Shown in pieces: positions 1-9,202 of a DNA stretch of 64,000 bases (position 1 is its first letter; every line of letters starts with the position of its first letter). The notes beneath the pieces are model-generated. The model searched no databases. It saw nothing but the letters and a program-made list of their open reading frames with translations, and was not told where the DNA came from. The position numbers were made by a program, and so were the translations under genes. Source of the DNA: Burkholderiales bacterium (GTDB lineage Bacteria; Pseudomonadota; Gammaproteobacteria; Burkholderiales; Burkholderiaceae_C); contig JACRNC010000007.1 in NCBI GenBank assembly GCA_016219375.1, forward strand, positions 124,001 through 188,000, given 5' to 3'.

Positions 1-751
1 TGACGTAGTCGCCCGGCGTGCCCTGGTTGGGCGAGACCTGCAGGCCGCGCTCGTCGAGCAGCCTGCAGGTGTCGGTCAGCATCGACGGGCTGCCGCAGAG
101 CATGGCGCGGTCCACCTCGCGGTCGAGCGGGGGCAGGCCGATGTCGTCGAACAGCTTGCCGCTGACGATCAGGTCGGTCAGCCGGCCCTGGTTGCGATAG
201 GGCTCGCGCGTGACCGTGGGGTAGTAGATGAGCTTGTCGCGCACCAGCTCGCCCAGGAACTCGTCGTTGGGCAGCACGTTGGTCAGGAAGTCGTTGTAGG
301 CCAGCTCGCTGACCAGGCGCACGCCGTGCACCAGCACCACCTTGTCGAAACGCTCGTAGGTGGCCGGGTCCTGGATGATGGACATGAAGGGCGCCAGGCC
401 GGTGCCGGTGCCGAAGAGGTACAGCGTCTTGCCCGGCAGCAGGTCGTCGATGACCAGCGTGCCCACGGGCTTCCTGCTGACCAGCAGCGTGTCGCCCACC
501 TGCAGGTGCTGCAGGCGCGAGGTCAGCGGCCCGTTGGGCACCTTGATGCTGAGGAACTCGAGGTGCTCGGCCCAGTTGGGGCTGGCAATGCTGTAGGCCC
601 GCATCAGCGGCTTGCCGTCCACCGGCAGCCCGATCATCACGAAGTGCCCGCTGTGGAAGCGCAGCGCCGTGTTGCGCGTGGTCTTGAAGCTGAACAGCGT
701 GTCGTTCCAGTGATGGACGTGCGTGACTTTCTCTTCGTAGAAGGCGGACAT
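1..751 (-). CDS. fpr: Ferredoxin--NADP(+) reductase (Fpr), 3' end cut by window edge
   Basis: FAD flavoenzyme that moves electrons between NADPH and ferredoxin or flavodoxin in the cytoplasm. The translation starts MSAFYEEKVTHVHHWND. It contains the FAD-binding RAYSIAS motif, the NADP-domain stretch LYLFGTGTGLAPFMS, and AMLCGSPSML near the end, in the order typical of subclass-I bacterial Fpr. About 250 codons are inside the window. The family is about 257 residues long and the last visible codons read GDYV, so only a handful of residues are missing beyond the left edge. The ATG at 751-749 was chosen because it matches the usual Fpr N-terminus. The gene faces away from the carbonic-anhydrase-like gene. 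No operon partner is visible. Confidence 0.93.
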   Translation of the reverse strand, partial: MSAFYEEKVTHVHHWNDTLFSFKTTRNTALRFHSGHFVMIGLPVDGKPLMRAYSIASPNWAEHLEFLSIKVPNGPLTSRLQHLQVGDTLLVSRKPVGTLVIDDLLPGKTLYLFGTGTGLAPFMSIIQDPATYERFDKVVLVHGVRLVSELAYNDFLTNVLPNDEFLGELVRDKLIYYPTVTREPYRNQGRLTDLIVSGKLFDDIGLPPLDREVDRAMLCGSPSMLTDTCRLLDERGLQVSPNQGTPGDYV

Positions 752-919
752 GGCGGGCGACCGGGGGTGACGACGAGCGGCGAAGCGGGCGCGTCGCCGA
801 TGGACAGGGGCAGGGCGCCCCATGAAAACCCGCTATTGTCCCCGAACTCCCCCGGCGCTCTGCTGCGCGGGTCGGCCGTCGTCAGCCGTTGTTCGCGCTT
901 GAAGCGGGTGAGGGCCGGG

Positions 920-963
920 GTGATGGCGGCGTGATGGCAGCGTGATGGCAGCGTGATGGCAGG
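920..963. repeat. 11-bp tandem repeat, four copies
   Basis: Four consecutive copies of GTGATGGCAGC (first copy with GGC, last with AGG at the 3' end) lie in the 424-bp gap between fpr and the carbonic-anhydrase-like gene. The period is 11 bp, so the array would shift frame if translated, and no plausible gene covers it. Apart from this array I see no recognisable gene or strong promoter in 752-1175. Confidence 0.8.
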
Positions 964-1175
964 GCGGACCAGGGCGGGCGGCGCCGGCGTGTGCGGTGCG
1001 GCCTTGCGCTGTGGCGTCTGGATCCGTCGCCCGCGCGGCACTGGGCCTTGGCGCGGCGATCCGCCGCCGGCCCGGGCGCTCAAGTCCGGGGCGCGGGCGG
1101 CCGAAATGAGGCTGTGCCAGTGCGCCGGGCCGGTTGGGCCGGGCGCAGCCTCATCTGCCCGCCTCCGCCATCCCC

Positions 1176-2753
1176 ATGCCGCCCGCCCGTCCTGTCTGCG
1201 CCCCCGCCCGCCCCTTGCCCGGCGAGCGCGGCGCGCGGGTGCCGGCGCGGCCGACGTGCCGGTGGCGGCAGAGCCTGGCGGTGGTCGCGCTGATGCTCGT
1301 GTCGGCGCTGGCCGCGGCCCTGCCCGGCCGGGCGCGGGCGAGCCAGCAGGAGGCCGATCCCGGCCCGTTGCTGCGCGAAGGCCGTGCCCTGCCGGCGCGG
1401 CGGGCGGCCCCGGCCTCCGCGCCGGCCACTCCGCCGGTGCATGCGGCCCATGCGGCCCATGCGGCATCCGGCCCCATCGCCATCGAGCTGCGCGTGCCCA
1501 CGGGCGCGCCGGTGCCAGCCGCGCGTGCGTCTGCGCCGTCGCGCCGCGCGGTGGCCACCGGCGCGCTGCGCGACGGCGGCCAAGCCGACGAAATGGAGGC
1601 GCTGCGCCAGCGCATCAGCGAGCGGCTGCGCCAGCTGCGCGAGCGCGAGGAAGCCCCCGGCCCCGCGCGCAAGCCGGCCACCGCCTCACGAGGCAGCACG
1701 GCGCGCAGCAACGCCGCCCCCGCCGGCCCCGCGCGTCCTGACCCCGCTCATGCCGGCGTCGCCGCGTCCGTCGACGCGCTGGACCCGGGCGAGGTGCGCG
1801 TGGATGCGCCGCCGCGGCACACGCCCGTCGCCCATCCGGCAACGCTGGCCCAGGCGGTGCCGGCAGGCTCGCGGCCAGACGGAGCGGGCCCAATCCCTGC
1901 CGGTGGCCCCGGCGGTGGTACCCGGGACGGGCACGGAGCAGGCCAGGCGTCCGCGGTGTCTGCTGCGTCGGCCGCGGCCGCCTCGCCGCCGGGCTCGTCC
2001 ACCCCGCCGTCGCCCGCGGCCTGGGCGGTCGATCCGCGCGGGCTGCCCTGGGCCTATGCCGGCCCGGCCGGGCCGCAGGCCTGGGGGCGGCTCAAACCGG
2101 AGTACGCGCTGTGCGCGCGCGGCCAGCGGCAAAGCCCCATCGCGCTGCGCGACGGCCTGGCCGTGGACCAGGACCCGCTGGGCTTCGACTACCCGGCGCT
2201 GCCGATCACGGTGCACGACACCGGCCACGGCCTGGAGGTGACGGTGCGCGGCCAGGCCGCCCTGCTGCTGCGCGGCGATCGCTACCCGCTGGTGCGCATC
2301 AGCCTGCACCGCCCGGGCCAGGGCAGCATCGACGGCCGCCGCTATCCGATGTCGGTGCAGCTGCTGCACCGCGACGGCCAGGGCCGCCAGGTGATGCTGG
2401 CGCTGATGGTGGAGGCCGGCGCCGCGCAGCCGGCGGTGCAGCAGGTGCTCAACAACCTGCCACTGGAGCCCGGCAGCCGGCAGGCCGCGGTGGAGCCGCT
2501 GGCCCTGATGAGCCTGCTGCCGGCCGGCGCGGGTGAGAACGCGGGCGGGGGCGGCAAGCCCGGCGCGCCGGGCTACTGGGCCTACATGGGCTCGCTGACC
2601 GAGCCGCCCTGCACCGAGGGCGTGCTGTGGATCGTGCTCAAGCAGCCGATCACGATGTCGCCCGAGCAGCTCGCGCTGTTCCAGCGGCTGCATGCCGACA
2701 ACGCCCGGCCCGAGCAGCCGACGGCTGGGCGGCGCATCAAGGTCTCGCGCTGA
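1176..2753 (+). CDS. Secreted alpha-carbonic-anhydrase-like protein lacking zinc ligands
   Basis: A protein of 525 residues. A basic N-terminus and a hydrophobic segment (SLAVVALMLVSALAAAL, ending GRARAS) form a likely signal peptide. Residues about 40-285 are Ala/Pro/Arg-rich low complexity with a short charged helix (EMEALRQRISERLRQL). The C-terminal 240 residues match the alpha-carbonic anhydrase fold, for example QSPIALRD, the SIDGRRYPM segment and GSLTEPPCTEGVLWIV. The metal site is not intact: the canonical F-H-F-H pair reads I375-S376-L377-H378, and the third zinc ligand is Q395 within SVQLLH. A conventional CO2 hydratase is therefore unlikely; a binding or structural role is more plausible. 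The ATG at 1176 was preferred to an upstream TTG at 1134 because the signal peptide follows it. Confidence 0.8.
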   Translation: MPPARPVCAPARPLPGERGARVPARPTCRWRQSLAVVALMLVSALAAALPGRARASQQEADPGPLLREGRALPARRAAPASAPATPPVHAAHAAHAASGPIAIELRVPTGAPVPAARASAPSRRAVATGALRDGGQADEMEALRQRISERLRQLREREEAPGPARKPATASRGSTARSNAAPAGPARPDPAHAGVAASVDALDPGEVRVDAPPRHTPVAHPATLAQAVPAGSRPDGAGPIPAGGPGGGTRDGHGAGQASAVSAASAAAASPPGSSTPPSPAAWAVDPRGLPWAYAGPAGPQAWGRLKPEYALCARGQRQSPIALRDGLAVDQDPLGFDYPALPITVHDTGHGLEVTVRGQAALLLRGDRYPLVRISLHRPGQGSIDGRRYPMSVQLLHRDGQGRQVMLALMVEAGAAQPAVQQVLNNLPLEPGSRQAAVEPLALMSLLPAGAGENAGGGGKPGAPGYWAYMGSLTEPPCTEGVLWIVLKQPITMSPEQLALFQRLHADNARPEQPTAGRRIKVSR

Positions 2754-2839
2754 AGCTGCGCGCTGACCGTTCCGGCTGACCGCTCGCGCTGAAAATCCGG
2801 GCTGAAAGCTCGGGCTGGAAGTCCGCGCCGGAAGTCCGC
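2749..2839. repeat. Degenerate 13-bp tandem repeat, seven units
   Basis: Starting on the stop codon of the carbonic-anhydrase-like gene, seven 13-bp units of the type GCTGAAAGCTCGG follow one another at 2749, 2762, 2775, 2788, 2801, 2814 and 2827. The first five begin GCTGA or GCTGG. An eighth, weaker unit may follow at 2840. The units are diverged, so this is an old array, not a simple slippage tract. Confidence 0.7.
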
Positions 2840-2890
2840 CCAGAACCGGCCTGACACCAGGCGCGCGCAGCAGCAACGCACTCGCACCAA

Positions 2891-2919
2891 AGAAAAAGCC
2901 GACGCACTGGGCGTCGGCT
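2891..2919 (-). terminator. Intrinsic terminator of the PEP-CTERM gene
   Basis: A perfect 9-bp stem (AGCCGACGC at 2897-2905, GCGTCGGCT at 2911-2919) with a 5-nt loop is followed, on the minus strand, by TTTTTCT. It lies about 70 bp past the stop of the minus-strand PEP-CTERM gene, as expected for a Rho-independent terminator. Confidence 0.85.
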
Positions 2920-2990
2920 CGGTTGCGGGGCGGCTGTCGCGCCCCTCAAGGCCCGGGCGGCACGCGGGCCGCCCGGTGTGCTGCCTGGGC

Positions 2991-3680
2991 TCAGGCGGCT
3001 TGCTGGCGGCGCCGGGCAAAGAAGCCGGCCGCAGCCAGGCCCAGGCCCATCAGGGCGTAGGTGGACGGCTCGGGCACGGCCGACACGGTGACGGTGGTGG
3101 CGAAGTCGCCGAAGTTGATGCCCGTCAGCAGGCCGGCAAAGGCGCCATAGCCGGCCAGCGTGGCCACCTGGGTGGCGCCGCTGGAGGTCAGCTTGAGGTC
3201 GTTGAGCGTCACGTTGATCGTGGTGCTCTGGCCGGCCGTCAGCGTGGGCACGGCGAAGGAGCCGGTCAGGCTGCTGGCCTGGAACAGGCCCAGGCGCTGC
3301 GAGCTGCCGCCGTTCAGGCTGATGCTGGCCGTCAGGATGTTGCTGGTGGTGTTGAGCGAGAAGTCGGTCAGGTCGATGCGCGTGGTGGCGTTGCCCAGGC
3401 GCAGGCCGGCGGTGGAGAAGTTGACCGTGGTCAGCGAGGTGTTGGTGCCGTTGGCCGCGATGGACGTCACCGGCTGGCTCAGGCCGGCGGTGGTGGCCGA
3501 TCCGGGCACCGGCGTCAGCGACAGGCCCAGGGCGGTCAGCTGACTGGCGGCCGAGGAGTCCACCGTCAGCGTGCCGGAGCCGCTGACGAGGTTGAGCGCG
3601 GGGTTGGCGGCGAAGGCGGAGCCCGCGGCGACGAAGGCGGCAGCGGCCACGGCGTGCTGGGCCAGCTTCAGGATGGTCAT
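2991..3680 (-). CDS. PEP-CTERM sorting domain protein
   Basis: A protein of 229 residues with a signal peptide (MTILKLAQHAVAAAAF, cleavage near SAFA) and a Thr/Ser/Gly-rich beta-type body. It has a C-terminal exosortase sorting signal: VPEPSTYALMGLGLAAAGFF followed by ARRRQ. Proteins of this class are exported, recognised by exosortase (EpsH) through the PEP motif, and released or anchored at the outer surface. No exosortase gene is in the window. The ATG at 3680 has GGAGAGACAC just upstream; an ATG four codons earlier is less well placed. Its terminator is at 2891-2919. The body resembles no family I can name. Confidence 0.88.
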   Translation of the reverse strand: MTILKLAQHAVAAAAFVAAGSAFAANPALNLVSGSGTLTVDSSAASQLTALGLSLTPVPGSATTAGLSQPVTSIAANGTNTSLTTVNFSTAGLRLGNATTRIDLTDFSLNTTSNILTASISLNGGSSQRLGLFQASSLTGSFAVPTLTAGQSTTINVTLNDLKLTSSGATQVATLAGYGAFAGLLTGINFGDFATTVTVSAVPEPSTYALMGLGLAAAGFFARRRQQAA

Positions 3681-4070
3681 GTGTCTCTCCATTGGTTGGA
3701 TGCGGTTGGTGCGGAGCATGTCCAGCAGGCCTCGCGGAGACGTCCGACTGCTTCCCCGTGAGGGGCTGCACGGCGGGCCGCGCAGCCTGCGCCCATCGGG
3801 CCGGCCCGGCCCGCGGCAGACGATGCGGCGGGCGGCTCGGTGGCGCAGTACGGTGCTGTACAGGGCCATTGTGCGAACCGCGCCGACTGCGGCCGTCTCC
3901 CCGGCTTGAGGGACGGTGGGGCGGATGCTCGTGCTTTCCCGCCCCTTGGTGCAACGTGGTTGCGCGCAGCCGGCCGATGGATAACCCTGGCGTCCAGCCG
4001 GGCGCCGCGGCGCCCTCCGGGCTTCATGCGGCACCGCATCCCGCGCCGCATCCCCGGCGCGGGCCTCAGC
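3681..4070. other. Intergenic region without recognisable gene
   Basis: This 390-bp gap separates two minus-strand genes and should contain the PEP-CTERM gene's promoter. I see no convincing -35/-10 pair. The only clear structure is the hairpin described separately at 4040-4063. Confidence 0.5.
4040..4063 (-). terminator. GC-rich hairpin just past the esterase stop codon
   Basis: A perfect 8-bp stem (CCCGCGCC / GGCGCGGG, loop of 8) lies 8 bp beyond the stop codon of the minus-strand esterase. No T-run follows, so it is at best a Rho-assisted terminator or an RNA-stabilising hairpin. Confidence 0.4.
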
Positions 4071-5438
4071 TCAGATCAGCGAGCCGACGAACTTGGTGAT
4101 CAGCCAGTGCAGGTCCAGCGGCGAGGGCTGGGCGGTGCGGTCCTGCTCGAAGGCGCGCAGCACCGGGCCCTGGGTGGCCAGCAGGTTGTCCACGAAGACG
4201 CCCACGTCCTTGAGGCTGGCCTCGCGGATGCCGGTGCCGGCAAAGCTGATGATGGTCAGGCAGTGCGAGTCGTTGACGTCGCGGCGGTTGGGCAGGTACC
4301 AGCCGACGTTGGCGCTGGGCGCCAGCGCGGCGATCCAGCGGTCGATGTCCTGACGCCAGCGCACGTTCAGCCGCGCCTTGCGCTCGTCATCGCCGGGGTT
4401 GCCGGCGGTGATGTCCGGGAAGAACTTCTGGTACGAGAAGGCCGAGAAGATCGCGTCCTCCTGGAACACCGCAAAGCCCAGCCGGTCTTGCGGATAGACC
4501 TTGGCCAGCGCGGTGCCGACCAGGCCCAGGTCATCGGTGTTCTGCACCACGCCTGGGAACTGGGCCTGCAGCCGCGCCAGGATGCCGTCTGCCCCGTCCA
4601 GCCCCCAGGTGCTGCGGATCTTGTTGTGCAGCGGCAGCGACGGGTACTGCTGCGGCGTGCCGGTGCGCGGGGCGATCATCAGCGGGCCGGAGTCGGCCAG
4701 CAGCGCCATGCGGCGTGGGTTGAGCGCGGTGCGCAGCGTCGGGTACTGCGCGGTGGAGCCCACGCCGCCGGCGGAGAAGCCGGTGACCAGCAGGTGCTCG
4801 GGCCGCGGCAGGTTGGCCTTCAGCCACGCCGCCAGCGCGCGGCCGTTCTTGTCGCCGCGGTGGAAGTAGGTCAGCGGCTGGGCCGGGTCGGCGTCGGTGT
4901 AGACGTTGACCTGGTTGCCGGTGTGCACGTCGCCGGTGCAGTAGGGCACGTAGACGATGTTCCAGCTCTGCGTCTGCACCGCCTGCAGCGGGTGGATGCG
5001 CGCGGTGAAGGGGGTGACCAGCCCGAGCTTGGCCATCTTGTTGATGTCGGCCATGTAGTTGGCCGGGATGCCCTCGGGGTTGGCCGCATCCAGCAGCGTG
5101 CCGCCCTTGCAGGCGGCCTGGTCCCAGCAGGCGCCGCCGCCCTCGTAGACCACCACCGTCTTGCTGGTGAAGGGCGTGCGGTTGACGAAGAAGCGGTAGG
5201 GCGTGCCGTTGCCGCAGGAGGCACCCGTGGCGGCGGGCATCTCCACCGCCTCCCAGGCGAACCACTTGGCCGCATGGGCGGCCATGACCGGGGCGAGGCT
5301 CGCGGCCAGCGTCAGCGCGGCGGGGCGCAGCCAGCGCAGGACCTGGCGTGCGGCCGGCGGCAGGGTGGGCTGCGGGGCAGAGGGCTGGGCGGGAAGCCGG
5401 GCGGGAAGCCGGGCGGAAAGCAGGGCAGGGCTGGGCAT
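4071..5438 (-). CDS. Pectinacetylesterase-family serine esterase, secreted
   Basis: A 455-residue hydrolase. After a Pro/Ala-rich leader and a hydrophobic signal segment (RPAALTLAASLAPVMAAHA) the mature protein shows family hallmarks: VVVYEGGGACWD (oxyanion region), TGFSAGG with nucleophile Ser222, LADSGPL with Asp249 and NDSHC with His392. These fit the Ser-Asp-His triad of the pectinacetylesterase/Notum family. The natural substrate cannot be read from sequence; bacterial members may deacetylate polysaccharides or act as general carboxylesterases. The start at 5438 has AGGAGA five bases upstream. The mature start is probably near AKWFAWEAV. It stands alone between metR and the PEP-CTERM gene. 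Confidence 0.85.
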   Translation of the reverse strand: MPSPALLSARLPARLPAQPSAPQPTLPPAARQVLRWLRPAALTLAASLAPVMAAHAAKWFAWEAVEMPAATGASCGNGTPYRFFVNRTPFTSKTVVVYEGGGACWDQAACKGGTLLDAANPEGIPANYMADINKMAKLGLVTPFTARIHPLQAVQTQSWNIVYVPYCTGDVHTGNQVNVYTDADPAQPLTYFHRGDKNGRALAAWLKANLPRPEHLLVTGFSAGGVGSTAQYPTLRTALNPRRMALLADSGPLMIAPRTGTPQQYPSLPLHNKIRSTWGLDGADGILARLQAQFPGVVQNTDDLGLVGTALAKVYPQDRLGFAVFQEDAIFSAFSYQKFFPDITAGNPGDDERKARLNVRWRQDIDRWIAALAPSANVGWYLPNRRDVNDSHCLTIISFAGTGIREASLKDVGVFVDNLLATQGPVLRAFEQDRTAQPSPLDLHWLITKFVGSLI

Positions 5439-5639
5439 GGGGTCTCCTGGGCTTTGGTTGTGAAGGAATGCGCAGTCTGGTCAGCCGGCGCGCGGCCGGC
5501 CTGCGGACTTCCCCTCAAGACACCCCGGCCGCCACATGCCGGCCACGAAATTGGCGTGCGCGGACAAGCGGCAGGCGACGCCGCGCCGCCGGCCCGACGC
5601 CAGCTCCCTTTGCTCTCCAGCGCCCAGCTCCCCGGCGCC

Positions 5640-6554
5640 TCAGGCCCCCAGCGGCTCCACCCCGGGCAGGGCCGCGCAGCGCGCGCGCAGGATGGCGGCG
5701 AAGTCCTGCATGTAAGGCCGCTCGGCCAGCGCGGCCGGCACCACGGCCGACAAGGTGGCATGCAGCCCGCGCGGGCCGATGGGCAGGGCGCGCACGTAGT
5801 CGTGCGCCACATAGCTCTGCACGCCCCAGCTGGGCAGCGCGGCCACGCCGCGGCGGCTGGCCACCAGCTGCAGGATGGCAACCGTCAGCTCGGCCGTGCG
5901 CCGCTGCACCTTGACGCCCGCTGGCTTGAGCACGCGCTCGATCAGGTCGATGCGCGGCTCCGGCACCGGGTAGGTGATCAGCGTCTCGCCGGCGAAGTCC
6001 CTGGCCGCCAGGCGCTTGCGCCGCGCCAGCCGGTGGTCCAGCGGCAGCAGGCCGACGATCTCGAAGCGAAAGAGCGGCCAGCTCACCAGCCCGGGCCGGC
6101 GGATCTGGCGCGAGTCGATCACCAGCTCGGCTGCGCTGTCCAGCAGCAGCTCGGTCGGGTCGGCATGGAAGCCGGCCACCAGGTCCAGCTCCACATCCGG
6201 CCAGCGCTGGCGGAAGGCGTCCATCGCCGGCATCAGCCAGTCGAAGCAGGTGTGGCACTCCAGCGCGATGCGCAGCGTGCCGCGGGTATCGCCGGCCAGG
6301 CGGCGCAGATCCTGCTGGGCTTCGTCAACCAGGGCCAGGGCATCGCGGGCCAGCTGCAGCAGCCGCTCGCCGGCCGGCGTCAGGCGCAGCCCGGCGGGCG
6401 TGCGCTGGTACAGCGCCAGGCCGTAGTGGCGCTCCAGCGCGCGCATCTGGTGGGTCAGCGCCGAGGGCGTGAGGTGCACCGCATCGGCCGCGGGCTGCAG
6501 GCGGCCGTGCTCGGCCAGGGCGGCAAGAGACCGCAGGTGACGCAGCTCGATCAT
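5640..6554 (-). CDS. metR: MetR, LysR-type activator of methionine biosynthesis
   Basis: A 304-residue LysR-type regulator with an N-terminal winged helix-turn-helix ([20 protein letters not shown] through [14 protein letters not shown]) and a C-terminal effector-binding domain. [20 protein letters not shown] matches the MetR-specific stretch, and homocysteine is the known co-inducer in this family. It is divergent from metE, the classic arrangement. The ATG at 6554 reproduces the conserved MIELRHL start, although no Shine-Dalgarno sequence is visible and a perfect MetR box begins two bases upstream. MetR probably represses itself while activating metE. Confidence 0.93.
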   Translation of the reverse strand: MIELRHLRSLAALAEHGRLQPAADAVHLTPSALTHQMRALERHYGLALYQRTPAGLRLTPAGERLLQLARDALALVDEAQQDLRRLAGDTRGTLRIALECHTCFDWLMPAMDAFRQRWPDVELDLVAGFHADPTELLLDSAAELVIDSRQIRRPGLVSWPLFRFEIVGLLPLDHRLARRKRLAARDFAGETLITYPVPEPRIDLIERVLKPAGVKVQRRTAELTVAILQLVASRRGVAALPSWGVQSYVAHDYVRALPIGPRGLHATLSAVVPAALAERPYMQDFAAILRARCAALPGVEPLGA

Positions 6555-6555
6555 T

Positions 6556-6568
6556 TGAATGCCATTCA
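6556..6568. promoter_or_regulatory. MetR operator (TGAA-N5-TTCA)
   Basis: TGAATGCCATTCA matches the known MetR consensus TGAA-N5-TTCA exactly. It sits in the metR-metE divergent gap, two bases from the metR start codon and about 97 bp from metE. A second, spacer-less palindrome, TTGAATTCAA, lies about 22 bp further toward metE and could be an auxiliary half-site. Confidence 0.8.
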
Positions 6569-6664
6569 AAAAGCGGTGAAAAACAATCGTTTGAATTCAA
6601 CAGTCTCGCACGCCAGACTGGCGGCCGTCCGCTGTCATCACCTGCTTCCCAGCACGAGCCCGTC

Positions 6665-9076
6665 ATGCCCGTCATCCCTGCCATCCCTGCCACCTCTGTC
6701 ACTCATTGCCTCGGCTACCCCCGCATCGGGGCGCAACGCGAGCTGAAGTTCGCCCTCGAAGCCTTCTGGGCCGGCCGCAGCCCGGCCGACGATCTGCTGG
6801 CCACCGCGGCCGACATCCGCCGCCGCGCCTGGGCGCGCCAGCGCGACGCCGGCCTGGCCTGGGTTACGGTGGGCGACTTCGCGCTCTACGACTTCGTGCT
6901 CGACCACGCGCTGCGCCTGGGGGCGGTGCCGGCGCGCTTCGGCTTCGATGCGGGGCAGCCGCCGGCCCCGGCGGGGCAACTGGCCCGCGCCTTCGCCCTG
7001 GCCCGCGGCACGCCCGCGCAGCCGGCGCTGGAGATGACCAAGTGGTTCGACACCAACTACCACTACCTGGTGCCCGAGCTGCAGCCCGATCAGGCCTTCG
7101 GCGCCTGCCCGGCCGACCTGCTGGCCGCGATCGAGGAGGCCCGTGCCCAGGGCCTTGCGGCCAAGCCGGTGCTGCTGGGCCCGGTCAGCTTCCTGAAGCT
7201 GGCCAAGCGCACCGATGGCGGCGCCACGCTCGCCCTGCTCGATGCGCTGCTGCCGGCCTATCGCACGCTGCTGGACGCACTGAGCCAGGCGCAGGTGGAG
7301 TGGCTGCAGATCGACGAGCCGGCGCTGGCCTGGGATGTCGATGCCGCCACGCGCCAGGCCCTGCAGCGTGCCTATGCCGAGCTGTCCCGCGGCCCGCGCC
7401 CGCGCCTGCTGCTCACGCCGGGCTTTGCCGATGTGACCGCCGAGTGGCCCTGGCTGCACCAGCTACCGGTGGACGGTCTGCACCTGGACCTCAGCCGCGG
7501 CCCGCAGCAGATCGAGGCGCTGCTGCCGCAGTGGCCGGCACACTGGGTGCTGTCGGCCGGCATCGTCGATGGCCGCAACGTCTGGCGCACCGACATGGAC
7601 GCCGCGCTGGCCCGGCTGCAGCCCGCGCATGCGGCACTCGGCGATCGCCTGTGGCTGGCGCCCAGCTGCTCGCTGGCCCATGTGCCGGTGTCGCTGCAGG
7701 GCGAGGGCCGCATCGATGCCGAAGTGCGCCCGTGGCTGGCCTTTGCCGACGAGAAGCTGGATGAACTGCGGCTGCTCGCGCGTGCGCTGGCGGGCGGCTC
7801 ATCTGCCGTGGCCGATGAGCTGACGCTGCAGCGGCAGGCCCTGGCCGCGCGCCGGAGCTCCCCGCGCGTCACCAAGCCGCTGGTGGCCAGGCGCCAGGCC
7901 GCGCTCCAGCCCGACCACGCCCGCCGCGGCCGCCCCTATGCCGAGCGCGCGCCGCTGCAGCGTGCGCGGCTGAAGCTGCCGCTGCTGCCCACCACCACCA
8001 TCGGCTCCTTTCCGCAGACGGCCGACATCCGCCGCGCCCGCGCCGCCCACAAGCGCGGCGAGCTGGGCGAGCTCGACTACCTGCAGGCCATGCGCGAGGC
8101 GCAGCGCCAGGCCATCGAGGCGCAGGAGCGCATCGGGCTGGACGTGCTGGTGCACGGCGAGGCCGAGCGCAACGACATGGTGGAGTTCTTCGCCGAGCGC
8201 CTGGCCGGCTTTGCCGTCACCGAGCACGGCTGGGTGCAGAGCTACGGCTCGCGCTGCGTGAAGCCGCCCATCCTCTGGGGCGACGTGCTGCGCACCGAGC
8301 CGATGACCGTGGACACCGCGCGCCATGCGCAGTCGCTGACCGAGCGGCCGGTCAAGGGCATGCTGACCGGCCCGGTGACGCTGCTGCAGTGGAGCTTCGT
8401 GCGCGACGACCAGCCGCGGGAGGCCACCGCCCGCCAGCTGGCCCTGGCCGTGCGCGAGGAGGTGCAGGACCTGGAGGCCGCGGGCATCGCCATCGTGCAG
8501 ATCGACGAGCCGGCCTTCCGCGAGGGCCTGCCGCTGCGCGCGGCCGAGCAGCCGGCCTACCTGCGCTGGGCGGTGCAGGCCTTCGGCATTGCCGCATCCG
8601 GCGTGCGCGACGACACGCAGATCCATACCCACATGTGCTACAGCGAGTTCGGCGACATCCTGCAGGCCATCGCCGCGCTGGATGCGGACGTCATCACCAT
8701 CGAGACCTCGCGCTCGCGCATGGCGCTGCTGGACGACTTCGCGCGCTTCGCCTACCCCAACGAGATCGGCCCCGGCGTCTACGACATCCACGCCCCGCGC
8801 GTGCCGCCGGTGGCCGAGATGCTCGCCCTGCTGGAGCGCGCCGCGCAGGTCATCCCGCCCGAGCGGCTGTGGGTGAACCCCGACTGTGGCCTGAAGACCC
8901 GCGGCTGGCCCGAGACCGAGGCCGCCCTGCGCCACATGGTGGAGGCCGCGCGGCTGATGCGCCAGCGGCTGCAGGCGGCCGCAGCGGAGGAGCCGCCCAG
9001 TTCTAGGGACGGGGCTTGTCCCACCCCTAGCTTGACCCTCCCAAAGGGTAGGGGTCAGGAGCGGCGCATCGCTTGA
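6665..9076 (+). CDS. metE: Cobalamin-independent methionine synthase
   Basis: Transfers the methyl group of 5-methyltetrahydropteroyl-triglutamate to homocysteine, giving methionine without vitamin B12. The 803-residue protein has the duplicated barrel of the family: the N-terminal half starts at [20 protein letters not shown], and the catalytic half contains [12 protein letters not shown]. Zinc/homocysteine ligands are present as His656 and Cys658 ([10 protein letters not shown]), Glu680 (ITIETSRS) and Cys741 ([11 protein letters not shown]). The family usually ends soon after the [13 protein letters not shown] helix. Here about 30 extra residues come from a palindromic repeat read in frame (9003-9057). 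The gene is divergent from metR and a MetR box lies between them. The ribosome-binding site is weak. Confidence 0.96.
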   Translation: MPVIPAIPATSVTHCLGYPRIGAQRELKFALEAFWAGRSPADDLLATAADIRRRAWARQRDAGLAWVTVGDFALYDFVLDHALRLGAVPARFGFDAGQPPAPAGQLARAFALARGTPAQPALEMTKWFDTNYHYLVPELQPDQAFGACPADLLAAIEEARAQGLAAKPVLLGPVSFLKLAKRTDGGATLALLDALLPAYRTLLDALSQAQVEWLQIDEPALAWDVDAATRQALQRAYAELSRGPRPRLLLTPGFADVTAEWPWLHQLPVDGLHLDLSRGPQQIEALLPQWPAHWVLSAGIVDGRNVWRTDMDAALARLQPAHAALGDRLWLAPSCSLAHVPVSLQGEGRIDAEVRPWLAFADEKLDELRLLARALAGGSSAVADELTLQRQALAARRSSPRVTKPLVARRQAALQPDHARRGRPYAERAPLQRARLKLPLLPTTTIGSFPQTADIRRARAAHKRGELGELDYLQAMREAQRQAIEAQERIGLDVLVHGEAERNDMVEFFAERLAGFAVTEHGWVQSYGSRCVKPPILWGDVLRTEPMTVDTARHAQSLTERPVKGMLTGPVTLLQWSFVRDDQPREATARQLALAVREEVQDLEAAGIAIVQIDEPAFREGLPLRAAEQPAYLRWAVQAFGIAASGVRDDTQIHTHMCYSEFGDILQAIAALDADVITIETSRSRMALLDDFARFAYPNEIGPGVYDIHAPRVPPVAEMLALLERAAQVIPPERLWVNPDCGLKTRGWPETEAALRHMVEAARLMRQRLQAAAAEEPPSSRDGACPTPSLTLPKGRGQERRIA
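9003..9057. repeat. Double palindrome inside the metE 3' end
   Basis: Two adjacent dyads: CTAGGG...CCCTAG with inner GGG/CCC (9003-9030) and TGACCC...GGGTCA around CCC-AAA-GGG (9033-9057). They are read in frame and encode the non-conserved tail of MetE. They look like an inserted REP-type or palindromic element, and could also fold as hairpins in the mRNA end. Confidence 0.65.
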
Positions 9077-9202
9077 GGTGCCCATCTGCCCTGCCTAGTC
9101 TGCGGGCCGCGATCCACCGCGTGCCGCCGTCCGCAGCGCTGCACCCCGCGGGTCGCCGGGCGGCTTCTTGCCGCACCCATGACGACACCACAGGAGCAGG
9201 AC

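Noticed and set aside
1134..1175. TTG start giving a longer carbonic-anhydrase-like protein
   Set aside because: The extra 14 residues do not improve the signal peptide, and no ribosome-binding site precedes the TTG.
3840..6746. A 968-codon open frame on the plus strand
   Set aside because: It runs antisense to the esterase and metR, both with clear motifs; no domain is recognisable in the product.
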